Below, one piece after another: positions 5,502 to 12,259 of a DNA stretch of 12,259 bases (positions within the stretch are counted from its first letter, which is position 1; every line of letters begins with the position of its first letter). Position numbers and translations under genes: made by a program. Source of the stretch: a bacterium (GTDB taxonomy: Bacteria > UBP15 > UBA6099). The stretch is from NCBI GenBank assembly GCA_029564595.1, contig JAKQPS010000103.1, forward strand, positions 1 through 12,259. Reading direction: 5' to 3'. The notes below the pieces were generated by a model. The model did no database searches. It saw only the letters and a program-made list of their open reading frames with translations, and was not told the origin of the DNA.

Positions 5502-7352
5502 ATGAGAATACGGAACAAGCTGTTGATTCTTATCGGGATGAGCATTGTATTGTTCGCCGGCGCAGTCGGCGCCTACCTCGTGGTGAGTCTCCCGAAAAAG
5601 ACGTTCGAACGGGAAAGCCGCATTCTTGAGGATTTCCGTTTTGCGCTGTACGAACTGGAAGTCGCGGCAAGCGGCCTGCAGACGGGCAGCCTCGACAACC
5701 AGCGGTATTTTTTCGAAGACGCTTTGGCCCTGTACGACGAATCGTTCGAACGGGTAAAAGGCATTTCGGCTCTCAGAAGGGCATCCTCTTCCGCATCTTC
5801 GGCGCTTGAGGCGGTTGAGTCGCTTGCGGCGCTCAATCACGGGCATACTGAAGATATTCTTGCCGTCTACGACCAAATCGTCGCGGAGGCCAGGATATTG
5901 ACCGACGACTTGATCGACGCAACCTGTCTGTCTATAGTCGCCGATGCAGCTCTTTCGGGCGACCGGGGGCCGGCCGATCGGTTGAATGCGCTGGTCAAAT
6001 CTTTTTCCATGTATAACGGAAACTTGATCTACAACCTGAAAATGACGTCCGGCGTCGTGGTCGAGCAGCAGGACGTGATTAATGCCGAGACCTCGCGCAT
6101 TCATAACCGCAGCCTCGTGGTTGCCGTGGTCGTCGTCGCCCTTCTGTTCCTTTCCGGGATGCTGATCGCTCTGTCAATCTCGAAGAAAATCGTGCGCAAT
6201 ATCCGCCTCATGGAGCGCGGCGTGCACCAGATGCGCTCGGGCAACCTGGATTACCGCTTCAATATCGTTTCGTCCGACGAGCTCGGCGTGCTCGGCAGGG
6301 AGCTTGAATCGTTCTCTTCCGAACTTGCTGGCAATATCGGCTTCATCGCATCCGTCGCGGCGAGCAATGCGGCGATGAGTCGGGATCTCTGCAGCCTTTC
6401 CGGCGAATCCGCTTCCGGTATAAAGACTGTAGACGACGCCGTTGCCGGGATTGACGAAGGAATGTTTCGCCTCGGTTCCGCGGCTTCCGGCGTTCGCGGT
6501 TCGTCCGAGTCCATCCGCGAGGCGGTGCATAAAACTGCCAAACGAATGCAGCGGCAGAAGAATATGATAGACGAAGCGACCGCAGCCGTAACCGAGATGC
6601 AGGCATCGATAGACAATATCGTGCGCATTGTCGAATCGGAACGCAATACGACTGTCGCTCTCGTGAGTGCGTCCAACGACGTGCGTTCGGTCGTCGACGA
6701 GAACCTGCAGAACGTAGTCGCGATCAACGAAACCGTCGAGATCATCAACGGGATGACGAAGATCATCAAGGATGTCGCGAACCGGACGAATCTTTTGGCT
6801 ATGAACGCCGCGATCGAGGCGGCCCATGCGGGAGCCGCGGGCGAAGGCTTCGCCGTCGTAGCGCAGGAAGTACGGATGCTCGCCGAGGCGTCCATGGAGA
6901 ACTCGAAGAAAATAGCCGATTCCATCAAGAAGGTGGTGTCTATCATTGTTAAAACAGTAAAGGCGGGGGAGCGCAATGGTTCTATGTTCGCCAGCCTGGA
7001 ATCTCTGGTGCATACGGTTTCCGATTCGATGGAAGAAATCGCCGGCGCCATCCGGGAGTCGGGAGTCGGCAACGCCCAGATTTTGGACGCCATGCGGACT
7101 TTGCGCGAGCTTGGGCAAAGTACGGAAGAAAGCTCTGTTTCGATGATCGCCCAAACCGACGGTATACAGACTTCGATGGGCCTGTTGACCGGCACCTTCG
7201 AGGAGGTTCGCTCGAGCGTCAGCGGAATCAGGCAGGCGATGGAAGAGCACCGGAGCAGATCGGACCGCGTTGCGGAATATGCCGTCGAACTGGGCAGCAA
7301 GTCGAGCGTGCTGACGGAAAAGATATCGGTATTCAATACCGGCACCGTCTAG
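5502..7352 (+). CDS. Methyl-accepting chemotaxis protein
   Basis: This 616-residue transmembrane chemoreceptor has TM1 at about 8-30, a largely helical periplasmic domain to about 202 (four-helix-bundle style, not obviously a Cache domain), TM2 at 203-226, a HAMP region at about 227-280 and a long cytoplasmic coiled coil. The kinase-control tip is clear at 421-471: NRTNLLAMNAAIEAAHAG followed by GEGFAVVAQEVRMLAE. The tip has His where many receptors have Arg (AARAG), a variant I associate with spirochaetal receptors. No CheR-docking pentapeptide is visible at the C-terminus, which ends SVFNTGTV. GGAGG at 5488-5492 sets the start, 19 bases after the MgtC-like gene. Its place behind the transporter suggests it tracks the same or a related nutrient, which is inference. 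Confidence 0.95.
   Translation: MRIRNKLLILIGMSIVLFAGAVGAYLVVSLPKKTFERESRILEDFRFALYELEVAASGLQTGSLDNQRYFFEDALALYDESFERVKGISALRRASSSASSALEAVESLAALNHGHTEDILAVYDQIVAEARILTDDLIDATCLSIVADAALSGDRGPADRLNALVKSFSMYNGNLIYNLKMTSGVVVEQQDVINAETSRIHNRSLVVAVVVVALLFLSGMLIALSISKKIVRNIRLMERGVHQMRSGNLDYRFNIVSSDELGVLGRELESFSSELAGNIGFIASVAASNAAMSRDLCSLSGESASGIKTVDDAVAGIDEGMFRLGSAASGVRGSSESIREAVHKTAKRMQRQKNMIDEATAAVTEMQASIDNIVRIVESERNTTVALVSASNDVRSVVDENLQNVVAINETVEIINGMTKIIKDVANRTNLLAMNAAIEAAHAGAAGEGFAVVAQEVRMLAEASMENSKKIADSIKKVVSIIVKTVKAGERNGSMFASLESLVHTVSDSMEEIAGAIRESGVGNAQILDAMRTLRELGQSTEESSVSMIAQTDGIQTSMGLLTGTFEEVRSSVSGIRQAMEEHRSRSDRVAEYAVELGSKSSVLTEKISVFNTGTV
7327..7341. repeat. 15-base palindrome near the convergent gene ends, possible weak terminator
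   Basis: CGGTATT (7327-7333) and AATACCG (7335-7341) are perfect inverted repeats around a single C. On the minus strand, read just after the response-regulator stop, the hairpin is followed by ATATC and four T residues, so it could be a weak terminator for the leftward operon. It lies inside the last codons of the chemoreceptor gene. The usable RNA stem is only about five base pairs, so the signal is modest. Confidence 0.25.
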
Positions 7353-8158
7353 CGCTTCGATCCTCCTTTCCCCTGCCGGAATTCCGTCGGCGTGCATCCG
7401 ACTACCTGGCGGAAGCGCTGGCTGAAGTTCCGCTGATCGGTGTAGCCGACGGCTGCTGCGACTTCCTGTATGCGCGCGGCGGGATCGAGCAGCAGCTCCA
7501 TGGCCTGCCTCATCCGTACGAACGTAAGATAATCGAAAAACGTTTTCCCCGTCTTTTTCCTGAAAACCCGCGCGAGGTATCCTTCCGATATTCCGAGCCG
7601 CGAGGCGGCGTCTTCGAGCGTCAGGTCGCTCGAGAAGCACCGGTTTATTTCTTCTATTGCCTGCGATACGTAGAGCTCGGCGCTTTCGCCTCCTGCGTGC
7701 GAGTCCGCATTTGCGAGCGACAAAAGGGCAGGATCGGCGCCTGACAGGGTTTCGAGAATGCCTGAGCGGGCTTTGCGGTCGAGTTTCGCGCGGATTTTTT
7801 CGAGCGTCGAGGCTAGTTCGTCTTCGTCCAGCGGCTTGAGCAGGAAGTCTGCGACGTCGAGCTTGACCGCCTGCCGCGCGTAGTCGAAGTCGCTGTGCGC
7901 GGTCAGCACCACGAAGACCGGCTGGTCCTCCTCGTCCATTTCTTCCCTTGCCATTCTGATAAGTGAAATGCCGTCCAGAACCGGCATTTTAACGTCGGTT
8001 ACCACGAGATCGGGCTTCATCGTGAAAATGAGGGACAGAGCTTCTCCTCCGTCCTTCGCCGAGCCGGCAAGCACGAATCCGTGCGCTTCCCAGTTCACGG
8101 TAGCAATTATCGCCCGGCGGACGAGCTCTTCGTCTTCGGCAAGCAGCACCCGGTACAC
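7349..8158 (-). CDS. YesN-type response regulator with AraC DNA-binding domain
   Basis: This 269-residue protein has an N-terminal receiver with the acidic cluster E8-D9-E10, phosphoacceptor D55 in VVTDVKMP, T86 and K108 (LLKPLDEDE). A short linker leads to an AraC-family double helix-turn-helix at about 165-262 (LTLEDAASRLGISEGYLARVF and IQEVAAAVGYTDQRNFSQRF). It is compact, since many YesN proteins have a longer middle segment. The start is GTG at 8158-8156 and shares one base with the stop of the kinase gene upstream, with AGGAG nine bases ahead. The stop overlaps the chemoreceptor stop in a shared CTAG. It presumably activates transcription of uptake genes when phosphorylated by its partner, and the neighbouring transporter operon is the obvious candidate target. 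Confidence 0.93.
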   Translation of the reverse strand: MYRVLLAEDEELVRRAIIATVNWEAHGFVLAGSAKDGGEALSLIFTMKPDLVVTDVKMPVLDGISLIRMAREEMDEEDQPVFVVLTAHSDFDYARQAVKLDVADFLLKPLDEDELASTLEKIRAKLDRKARSGILETLSGADPALLSLANADSHAGGESAELYVSQAIEEINRCFSSDLTLEDAASRLGISEGYLARVFRKKTGKTFFDYLTFVRMRQAMELLLDPAARIQEVAAAVGYTDQRNFSQRFRQVVGCTPTEFRQGKGGSKR

Positions 8159-9852
8159 TAGTCCAAACTCCTGAACGGCAGCGTCATGACGGAAATTATG
8201 CCCCCGCCTTCCCGTTCGCGCAAGCGTACTCCGTACTGGCTTCCGTGCTCGAGCCTGATCCTGAGGTTCAGGTTCGCAAGCCCGATATGCGCGTTCGTGT
8301 CGGGTTTTTCTCCGCGCTCGAGCACGGCGTTGATCGCGGCGAGCCGACCCGCTCCGATGCCCACTCCCGAATCGGCGACGGCCACCGTCAGCACGTCTCC
8401 GTCGCGGCTCGAGGAGATGTCGAGCGTTGCGCTTTCCGGACTCGGTTCGATACCGTGGATCAGGGCGTTTTCTGCGAGGGTCTGGATTGCCAGTCTTGGT
8501 ATGGCAGCGCCGCTGGTATGTTCGCCGATATGCTCGGTCCAGCTGAATTTGTCTGCAAAGCGTATTTTTTCGATGATCAGGTAATGCCTCGTTTCCTGGA
8601 CGGCTTCAGCTAGAGTGGAGGTGCGCGATTTGCCGGAGATGCTGCCTCTCAGGAGTTTTCCGAGCGACTTGGTGACGGTCGAGATTTCCGCGCAGGAGCC
8701 TAGCTTTGCGAGCGCGTCGATCGAGGAAAGCGCGTTGAAGAAAAAGTGCGGATTTATCTGAGAGCTGAGCGAGTCGAGCTCCGCCTGCTTGAGCAGCTCC
8801 TGCTCCTCGACCGTTTTATCGAAAAGCCGCTTCAGGTCGCCGACCATCACGTTGAAGTTGCTCATCAAGTCGGCGAGTTCTCCGCGGGCGTCGGGGGCGA
8901 GGCAGACTGAAAGGTCTCCGTCGGCAACCGCCTTTGTCGCGCTGATAAGCCGGGTTATCGGTCCTGAAAGTCTTCGCGACAGTATGACGCTCGCGGTCAG
9001 GGCGAAAAGCGCGCATACGCAGGAGCATATGATCGAGATCAATGTAAGCTTTTCTACGAGGCTGGCAACGAGGCTGGCGGGCTTTTCCGCAAGTATGCCG
9101 AACTTGATGCCTTCGTAGGCGATAAGGTCGGCACCGGATCTCGTCGCAGTGCTGCCGGCTGCTCCCTTGCGGGGCAGTCCTTCGGTTTCCTGGGCGGTCA
9201 TGCTGAACGCTACGACCCCTTCGCCGTCGAATATGGTAAGTTCGGCTATTTGGGGGAGGGGAGCGAGGACCGTTTTCAGGGTTTCGCGGGGTACTTCGGC
9301 GATGATGTATCCTTCGCATTCCCCAGAGGGGCCGATGACTGCGGTTCCTGCGCGGAACGAGGCGTAGCGGTCGCTCGCTGCTTCCGTTTTGCGCGCCGAT
9401 ACGGTTATCCCTGCGGGATTCTCTGCGATCGCTTCGAGAAAGGCTAGGGGAACCGGGGCCGGGGTTCCGGTCGTCGAGAACCAGGTCCCGCCTGCTTCTG
9501 CAAGTATGTAGACATTGACGGGAGGCTCGTCCGGACTGAACCAGCGGCGGACGGTCTCGGCGATTGCCGCTGTGTCTTCGGTTCTCTTCGCCGGATTGCT
9601 TCCCGAAAGCAGTTCGGGCAGCTCGGGCCGGGCTGCTATCGCAACGAGGGATCGTCCTGCGGACGCGGTGAATGCGTCAAGCTTGCGTCCCGTAAGTTCG
9701 ACCCCGCTTGAGACGTTCTGCGTCAGTATTGAATCGACCATTTCCGAGGAAAGTCCGATCGTGACCGATGAGAGTACGATGAGCGGGAGCAGCGTTGCCG
9801 CGAGAAAGAGGGCGAAAACCGTCTGCCGGTAGGATAGCCTGGGTTTCACCAT
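8158..9852 (-). CDS. YesM/LytS-type sensor histidine kinase
   Basis: This 564-residue membrane sensor is the probable partner of the downstream regulator. TM1 is at about 11-34, an extracytoplasmic sensor domain at 35-268 (length and pattern suit a double-Cache domain), TM2 at about 269-292 and HAMP at about 293-345. The His_kinase domain follows, with phosphoacceptor H369 in QINPHFFFN. The ATPase domain has the N box ENALIHG (461-467), the G1 box DSGVGIG (494-500) and GLANLNLRIR (524-533). This family usually phosphorylates YesN/AraC-type regulators and often governs sugar or oligosaccharide uptake. The ATG overlaps the end of the lipoprotein gene by seven bases and has no strong Shine-Dalgarno, so its translation probably depends on that gene. 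The stop overlaps the regulator start by one base. Confidence 0.94.
   Translation of the reverse strand: MVKPRLSYRQTVFALFLAATLLPLIVLSSVTIGLSSEMVDSILTQNVSSGVELTGRKLDAFTASAGRSLVAIAARPELPELLSGSNPAKRTEDTAAIAETVRRWFSPDEPPVNVYILAEAGGTWFSTTGTPAPVPLAFLEAIAENPAGITVSARKTEAASDRYASFRAGTAVIGPSGECEGYIIAEVPRETLKTVLAPLPQIAELTIFDGEGVVAFSMTAQETEGLPRKGAAGSTATRSGADLIAYEGIKFGILAEKPASLVASLVEKLTLISIICSCVCALFALTASVILSRRLSGPITRLISATKAVADGDLSVCLAPDARGELADLMSNFNVMVGDLKRLFDKTVEEQELLKQAELDSLSSQINPHFFFNALSSIDALAKLGSCAEISTVTKSLGKLLRGSISGKSRTSTLAEAVQETRHYLIIEKIRFADKFSWTEHIGEHTSGAAIPRLAIQTLAENALIHGIEPSPESATLDISSSRDGDVLTVAVADSGVGIGAGRLAAINAVLERGEKPDTNAHIGLANLNLRIRLEHGSQYGVRLREREGGGIISVMTLPFRSLD
8168..8172 (-). promoter_or_regulatory. 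Shine-Dalgarno AGGAG supporting a GTG start for the response regulator
   Basis: The minus strand reads AGGAG at 8172-8168, nine bases before the GTG at 8158. It lies inside the last codons of the kinase gene. The next residues (YRVLLAEDE) are the expected first strand of a receiver domain, so no later start is plausible. Confidence 0.7.
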
Positions 9853-10568
9853 GAGGCTGTGACGATAATCGGGCTGCTCAGGGTCAAGAGGTCTGCGAGC
9901 GCAATGGTTACGTTCGCCGTTTTTCCTGCTGTTTTTACCTGCGCGGGTTTGGTTGCCTCTGCGGCCGTGACTGCTGCGGGGCAGGAGAGCGAGAGCGTAA
10001 AGATCGAAGCGGCGAGTTCGGCGGCAATCGTTTTGCCGTAGGCTGCCGCCACGAGCTCGCGGTATTCGTCCGGGGCAAGCTCTTCGCCGGTGAAGACGGG
10101 GGCCATCAGCAGTTCGATGTAGTCGGCCGTATCTGGCGGCATCAGCTCGAGCGAGGCGGCGAGCACTTCGCGGGAAAGCGTGATCGCGGCTTTTTTCGCT
10201 TTTCCGTCGAACCGGACGCAGTCCGCAGGCAGCTTGTTGGCGTCGGGAATCGAGGCTTTGACGGTCAAGGTTGCGCTGTCGGGGGTCGCGATCGAATCGG
10301 CCTTGATGCCGGCGAGCGCGAGGCTGACCCGGATGTCTTCGGCTTTAAAAAGGCTTCCTCCCGCATCGTTGTCCTGGTTGGAGAAGCGCCGCACAAGAGT
10401 TTGCGAGGTCGGGCTCATCGAACCGCGCCAGGAAAGCGCGCCTGAACCGTCGGGCGAAAGAGAGACCGTCAGGGACGGGCTGCAGGAGGCCAGCAGGAAG
10501 CATGAAAGGCATGCGGAAAGAAGTATGCCTGGGTTGTCGAAATAAGTTTTTTTTGACGATTTGTGCAA
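9846..10568 (-). CDS. Predicted lipoprotein of unknown function, first gene of the two-component operon
   Basis: This 240-residue protein has a lipoprotein signal: basic N-terminus (HKSSKK), hydrophobic stretch and lipobox L-A-S-C with lipidated C29. It should therefore be anchored to a membrane on the outer face. The mature part starts with a strand pattern SLTVSLSPDGSGALSWRG, reminiscent of the dG-s-G strand pairs of LppM-like lipoproteins. An alpha-rich middle follows (PVFTGEELAPDEYRELVAAAYG at about 157-178). I do not recognise a named family. The start is TTG at 10568, chosen because an AAGGGG lies six bases upstream and no in-frame ATG precedes the lipobox. An A8 run spans codons 5-8. 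Its overlap with the kinase gene suggests a role in signal reception or a shared envelope function. Confidence 0.75.
   Translation of the reverse strand: MHKSSKKTYFDNPGILLSACLSCFLLASCSPSLTVSLSPDGSGALSWRGSMSPTSQTLVRRFSNQDNDAGGSLFKAEDIRVSLALAGIKADSIATPDSATLTVKASIPDANKLPADCVRFDGKAKKAAITLSREVLAASLELMPPDTADYIELLMAPVFTGEELAPDEYRELVAAAYGKTIAAELAASIFTLSLSCPAAVTAAEATKPAQVKTAGKTANVTIALADLLTLSSPIIVTASW
10547..10554 (-). repeat. A8 homopolymer near the start of the lipoprotein gene
   Basis: Eight consecutive A residues on the coding strand span codons 5-8 (TCA AAA AAA ACT). A one-base slip here would move the whole protein out of frame and, through the gene overlaps, could affect kinase translation. It is short for a phase-variable tract, and there is no evidence of variation from one sequence. 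Confidence 0.4.
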
Positions 10569-10574
10569 CTATAT

Positions 10575-10580
10575 CCCCTT
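10575..10580 (-). promoter_or_regulatory. Shine-Dalgarno-like AAGGGG supporting a TTG start for the lipoprotein
   Basis: The minus strand reads AAGGGG at 10580-10575, six bases before the TTG at 10568. With no in-frame ATG before the lipobox, this is the best start for the gene. Confidence 0.55.
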
Positions 10581-10586
10581 GTTTTA

Positions 10587-10595
10587 TGTCATAAT
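10587..10595 (+). promoter_or_regulatory. Candidate extended -10 promoter for the acyl-CoA synthetase gene
   Basis: TG-T-CATAAT at 10587-10595 fits an extended -10 element with one mismatch and no needed -35. Transcription would start near 10602, directly before the two tandem hairpins. It overlaps the -10 of the leftward promoter, so the two could compete for polymerase. Confidence 0.35.
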
Positions 10596-10620
10596 ATAGT
10601 TGATTCAGGCTCCCTGTGAA
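10593..10620 (-). promoter_or_regulatory. Sigma70-like promoter for the lipoprotein-kinase-regulator operon
   Basis: On the minus strand TTCACA (10620-10615) and TATATT (10598-10593) are separated by 16 bases. Each differs from consensus at one position. Transcription would start near 10586, giving a leader of under 20 bases before the TTG at 10568. The -35 overlaps the hairpin at 10606-10625. Confidence 0.55.
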
Positions 10621-10641
10621 GCCTGTCCGGGATTTCCCGGA
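10606..10641 (+). repeat. Two adjacent perfect hairpins in the divergent promoter/leader region
   Basis: CAGGCT (10606-10611) pairs with AGCCTG (10620-10625) around eight bases. Directly abutting it, TCCGGG (10626-10631) pairs with CCCGGA (10636-10641) around ATTT. Neither is followed by a T-run, so they are not intrinsic terminators. They could be regulator sites, or a 5' RNA structure protecting the acyl-CoA synthetase transcript. Confidence 0.5.
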
Positions 10642-10675
10642 ATCATACACAAATTATACCTGAGGAAACACCGAT

Positions 10676-12259
10676 ATGAAACTTGACGAACGCAAACCGT
10701 GGGCTTTTCTTGACGACTGGCGTGGAAAGGAGTTTTCCGGCGAGTGGCCGACCATCCCCGAGATGTTCCGCATCAGCGCAAAACGCTACGGAGAACGCAA
10801 CTGCTTCACTTCGTTCGAACCTGACCGGGTTACCCTTACCTACGGCGAAGCCCTCGCTCGCATAGAAACCCTTGCAGCCTGGCTTGCCTCGAAGGGCGTC
10901 AGGCGGGGCGACCGCGTCGCCGTTTCCGGCAAGAACTCGCCGGAATGGGCAGTTGCCTATATCGCGACTATGTTCGCCGGCGCAACTGTCGTGCCGATCG
11001 ACTACGGCCTCCACGATCACGAAATCGAAAATCTGCTGCGAGCGTCCGAACCGAAGATTTTCTTTGTCGACGAAGAAAAATACGATCATTTCGCGTCGAT
11101 CGCCCAGGGGTGGTCGCTGTACTCGCTCAGCAGAAAATACATGGAGACCTACATTTACGGGCTCAATACTGCCGAGGCGCAAAACATCGAAGGCGCTGCC
11201 GAAACCGACCTTGCGGCCATCATGTTCACCTCGGGTACGACCGGAAATCCGAAAGGCGTCATGCTGACCCACCGGAATCTCGTATCGGACTGCTATATCG
11301 CCCAGACGAACCTCTCGATCTACCATACGGACGTGTTCTACGCCCTTTTGCCGATACACCACTCATACACCATGCTCGCCGTATTCATCGAAGCGATGTC
11401 CGTCGGCGCCGAAATCGTATTCGGAAAGAGCATGGCGGTCTCGAAGATGCTCAAGGAGCTCCGAGAGGGAAAGATAACCATGCTGCTCGGCGTGCCTCTC
11501 CTGTTCAACAAGCTTCTGGCCGGCATCATGAAGGGCATCAAGGACAAGGGCCCGATCGTCTACGGCCTGATCAAGACCATGATGGGCATCTCGTACCTGA
11601 TAAAGAAAACGACGGGCATGAATCCCGGCAAGAAGATGTTCAAGTCCGTGCTCGACAAGGCAAGCCTTTCGACCGTGCGCATCGCCATATCAGGCGGAGG
11701 GCCGCTCGCGTCGAGCATTTTCCGCATGTACAACGAGCTCGGCATCGACTTCATCCAGGGCTACGGCTTGACCGAAACTTCTCCGATCGTTGCGCTTAAT
11801 CCGGTCGAAAACTTCAAGATCGAAAGCGTCGGCCGAACCTTTGCCCCGTATATGGAGATGAAGATTCTCGATCCGGACGAAAAGGGAGTCGGCGAGATCG
11901 CGATCAAGGGACCGATGGTCATGCTCGGCTACTACAAGATGCCCGAGGAAACCGCGAAAGTCTTTACCGACGACGGCTGGTTCAAGACCGGAGACCTCGG
12001 CTGGATCGACGAAGAAAACTATGTATACCTGTGCGGCCGCGCCAAGAACATGATCGTGACCGAAGGCGGCAAGAACGTGTATCCCGAGGAGATCGAAAAC
12101 GCGTTCCAGCTGTACTACAACGAAATCGAACAGATAACGGTGCAGGGCTATATCATGGACAAGGAAACGAAGAGCGAGGGTATCGAAGCGCTGGTGTACC
12201 CCACCGACGACTTCTACAAACGGCTCAACGTCATGCGCGGGGCTCCAGAAGGCGAGGAT
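10676..12259 (+). CDS. AMP-forming long-chain acyl-CoA synthetase (C-terminus beyond the edge)
   Basis: The reading frame runs 528 codons from ATG to the window end without a stop. It is an adenylate-forming enzyme that activates a fatty acid with ATP and transfers it to CoA. Core motifs appear in order: P-loop TSGTTGNPKG (185-194), IHHSYTM (227-233), SGGGPL (339-344), GYGLTETSP (362-370), TGD (438-440) and hinge/A8 region GRAKNMI (454-460) with GGKNVYPEEIE (464-474). The final C-terminal part with the A10 catalytic lysine is missing, and by the length of such enzymes roughly 100 residues lie outside. GAGGA at 10662-10666 sets the start. The long insert between the P-loop and A5 (about 280-330, many Lys and Met) suits membrane-associated long-chain types. 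The chain-length preference cannot be read from the sequence. Confidence 0.92.
   Translation, partial: MKLDERKPWAFLDDWRGKEFSGEWPTIPEMFRISAKRYGERNCFTSFEPDRVTLTYGEALARIETLAAWLASKGVRRGDRVAVSGKNSPEWAVAYIATMFAGATVVPIDYGLHDHEIENLLRASEPKIFFVDEEKYDHFASIAQGWSLYSLSRKYMETYIYGLNTAEAQNIEGAAETDLAAIMFTSGTTGNPKGVMLTHRNLVSDCYIAQTNLSIYHTDVFYALLPIHHSYTMLAVFIEAMSVGAEIVFGKSMAVSKMLKELREGKITMLLGVPLLFNKLLAGIMKGIKDKGPIVYGLIKTMMGISYLIKKTTGMNPGKKMFKSVLDKASLSTVRIAISGGGPLASSIFRMYNELGIDFIQGYGLTETSPIVALNPVENFKIESVGRTFAPYMEMKILDPDEKGVGEIAIKGPMVMLGYYKMPEETAKVFTDDGWFKTGDLGWIDEENYVYLCGRAKNMIVTEGGKNVYPEEIENAFQLYYNEIEQITVQGYIMDKETKSEGIEALVYPTDDFYKRLNVMRGAPEGED

Noticed and set aside
4778-5545. Minus-strand open frame opposite the MgtC-like gene
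   Set aside because: It has no motifs, while the plus-strand frame has clear MgtC family marks and a Shine-Dalgarno.
7377-7386. CGGAATTCCG palindrome just inside the regulator gene as a terminator stem
   Set aside because: It is a self-complementary ten-base palindrome with no loop and no T-run, and it lies within coding sequence.
6174-7640. Long open frame (488 codons) on the minus strand opposite the chemoreceptor
   Set aside because: It crosses the end of the chemoreceptor and the regulator gene out of frame, has no domain signature, and has the composition of a GC-rich antisense frame.
10606-10641. Tandem hairpins as an intrinsic terminator
   Set aside because: No T-run follows either hairpin on either strand, and they lie in a divergent promoter region rather than after a gene.

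Overview
The window looks like chromosomal DNA of a fairly GC-rich, probably anaerobic bacterium, and a spirochaete of the Treponema group is my best guess. The reasons are the style of the acyl-CoA synthetase and the chemotaxis receptor, the start of what looks like a NuoE-type [FeFe]-hydrogenase subunit, and a YesM/YesN-type two-component pair. This assignment is inference from protein flavour. No rRNA, tRNA or other taxonomic marker is present. I see no insertion sequence, phage gene, integrase or CRISPR array.

Region 1 (1-381). The first 25 codons of a leftward gene resembling a NuoE/HndA-type thioredoxin-fold 2Fe-2S subunit run off the left edge. A roughly 300-base divergent intergenic region follows. 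It holds two neighbouring TATCGA-type palindromes (96-113 and 117-140) and, nearer the rightward genes, a leader with mutually exclusive hairpins, one of which looks like an intrinsic terminator.

Region 2 (382-7352, rightward). Five tightly spaced genes probably form one operon: a periplasmic solute-binding protein, a 733-residue fused double permease carrying an extra periplasmic domain, its ABC ATPase, an MgtC/SapB-family membrane protein, and a methyl-accepting chemotaxis protein. By sequence style the transporter belongs to the 'ferric/phosphonate/AfuABC' branch. The binding protein has His-Asp where ferric-binding FbpA has its paired tyrosines, so a phosphorylated organic solute such as a hexose phosphate is at least as likely a substrate as iron. 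A transporter co-encoded with a chemoreceptor suggests that one nutrient is both taken up and tracked.

Region 3 (7349-10568, leftward). A lipoprotein, a YesM-type sensor histidine kinase and a short YesN-type response regulator with an AraC DNA-binding domain overlap one another (7 bases and 1 base) and are clearly co-translated. They converge on the chemoreceptor gene, and both stop codons lie in one shared CTAG. This pair is a candidate regulator of the adjacent transporter operon.

Region 4 (10569-12259). A compact 107-base divergent promoter region with overlapping -10 elements and two tandem hairpins precedes a rightward AMP-forming long-chain acyl-CoA synthetase, which is cut by the right edge after 528 codons.
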